This document shows, one piece after another, positions 6,132 through 6,419 of a stretch of DNA of 6,419 bases. The notes beneath the pieces were generated by a model. That model had not been told where the DNA came from. It was given only the letters and a program-made list of their open reading frames with translations, and made no database searches. The position numbers and the translations under genes were made by a program. The DNA is from Bacillota bacterium. GTDB taxonomy: Bacteria > Bacillota > Clostridia > Peptostreptococcales > Anaerovoracaceae. Numbering within the stretch: the stretch's first letter is position 1; each line of letters starts with the position of its first letter. The DNA is taken from NCBI GenBank assembly GCA_022706625.1, contig JAKJCD010000101.1, positions 247 to 6,665 on the forward strand, written 5' to 3'.

Positions 6132-6200
6132 ACTTTTGTGGCAGGGCTGCGGTTGTTTGCCTATACATTTAGCCGCACTTAGAATGAAAGGGAAAGGCCA

Positions 6201-6419
6201 ATGGAAAGAATAGTTGGAACGGTCGTAAGGGGGCTTAGGGCACCCATTATTCGCCAGGGAGACGATCTTGAAAAGATTGTGATAGATACGGTTATGATGG
6301 CTTTCGAAGAGGGAGGCTATGCGCCGAGGGACAAGGATGTGCTTTGCATAACGGAAGCTGTGGTAGCGCGCGCTTTCGGAAACTATGCCACGGTGGATCA
6401 ATTGGCGGCTGATGTGAAA
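6201..6419 (+). CDS. Coenzyme F420-0:L-glutamate ligase-like protein, N-terminal part (cut by window edge)
   Basis: The first 73 codons of a rightward gene that continues past the window. The product begins MERIVGTVVRGLRAPII, followed by RQGDDLEKIVIDTVMMA and DKDVLCITEAVVARAFGNYATVDQ (about residues 45-68). This matches my recollection of the stand-alone CofE/FbiB-like family widespread in Clostridia and annotated as F420-0:gamma-glutamyl ligase. In F420-making organisms that enzyme adds glutamates to F420-0 using GTP. Most Clostridia are not known to make F420, so the real substrate may differ. AAAGG and GGAAAGG sequences precede the ATG at 6201. It has its own strong promoter and diverges from feoAB, with no evident functional link to iron uptake. 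Only the N-terminus is visible, so the call is moderate. Confidence 0.75.
   Translation, partial: MERIVGTVVRGLRAPIIRQGDDLEKIVIDTVMMAFEEGGYAPRDKDVLCITEAVVARAFGNYATVDQLAADVK

Noticed and set aside
6123..6401. 92-codon leftward open frame at the right end
   Set aside because: It is antisense to the CofE-like gene and overlaps its promoter; the rightward frame has a consensus promoter and a family match.

Overview
The window looks like chromosomal DNA from a strictly anaerobic member of the Firmicutes, most likely class Clostridia. The reasons are a clostridial-type phosphate butyryltransferase, purine-rich AAAGGAG-like ribosome binding sites, a sigma-54 activator linked to butyryl/branched-chain acyl metabolism, and a FeoA-FeoB ferrous iron system. 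This placement rests on recalled family resemblance, not on a search.

Left part (1-3489): a leftward unit of a branched-chain amino acid aminotransferase (ilvE-like, 420-1439) followed by the start of phosphate butyryltransferase (ptb, 333 down to 1, cut by the window edge). It diverges from a rightward gene for a PAS-PAS-AAA+-Fis sigma-54 enhancer-binding protein (1753-3489) resembling BkdR/BkdR-like activators. The 300-base divergent gap holds a correctly spaced -24/-12 sigma-54 promoter facing ilvE. About 100-130 bp upstream of it is a cluster of TGCA palindromes repeating every 10 bp, which is a good candidate for the activator's enhancer site. A separate -35/-10 promoter faces the regulator gene. 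The circuit would be: regulator senses a signal through its PAS domains, binds the TGCA array, and drives ilvE-ptb. The products then deaminate branched-chain amino acids and convert the derived acyl-CoA to acyl-phosphate, and ATP if a butyrate kinase follows outside the window.

Middle (3502-5843): a leftward feoA-feoB operon with a 4-base ATGA stop/start overlap. FeoB is a 670-residue G-protein-coupled Fe(II) permease. FeoA has its best ribosome binding site 34 codons upstream of the normal FeoA core, giving a basic N-terminal extension with three Cys and three His. feoB converges on the regulator gene with only 12 bases between stop codons.

Right part (5844-6419): a 357-base divergent regulatory region between feoA and a rightward gene whose first 73 codons match the single-domain CofE/FbiB-like 'coenzyme F420-0:L-glutamate ligase' family. 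It contains a strong consensus promoter for feoA with a perfect 16-bp palindrome over the expected transcription start, a strong promoter for the right-hand gene, and between them a 14-bp-stem GC-rich hairpin that resembles a dispersed REP/MITE-type element.

No tRNA, rRNA, CRISPR array or transposase gene was seen. The most notable unexplained items are the 10-bp phased TGCA array and the FeoA Cys/His extension. Nothing here amounts to an obviously new multi-gene system.
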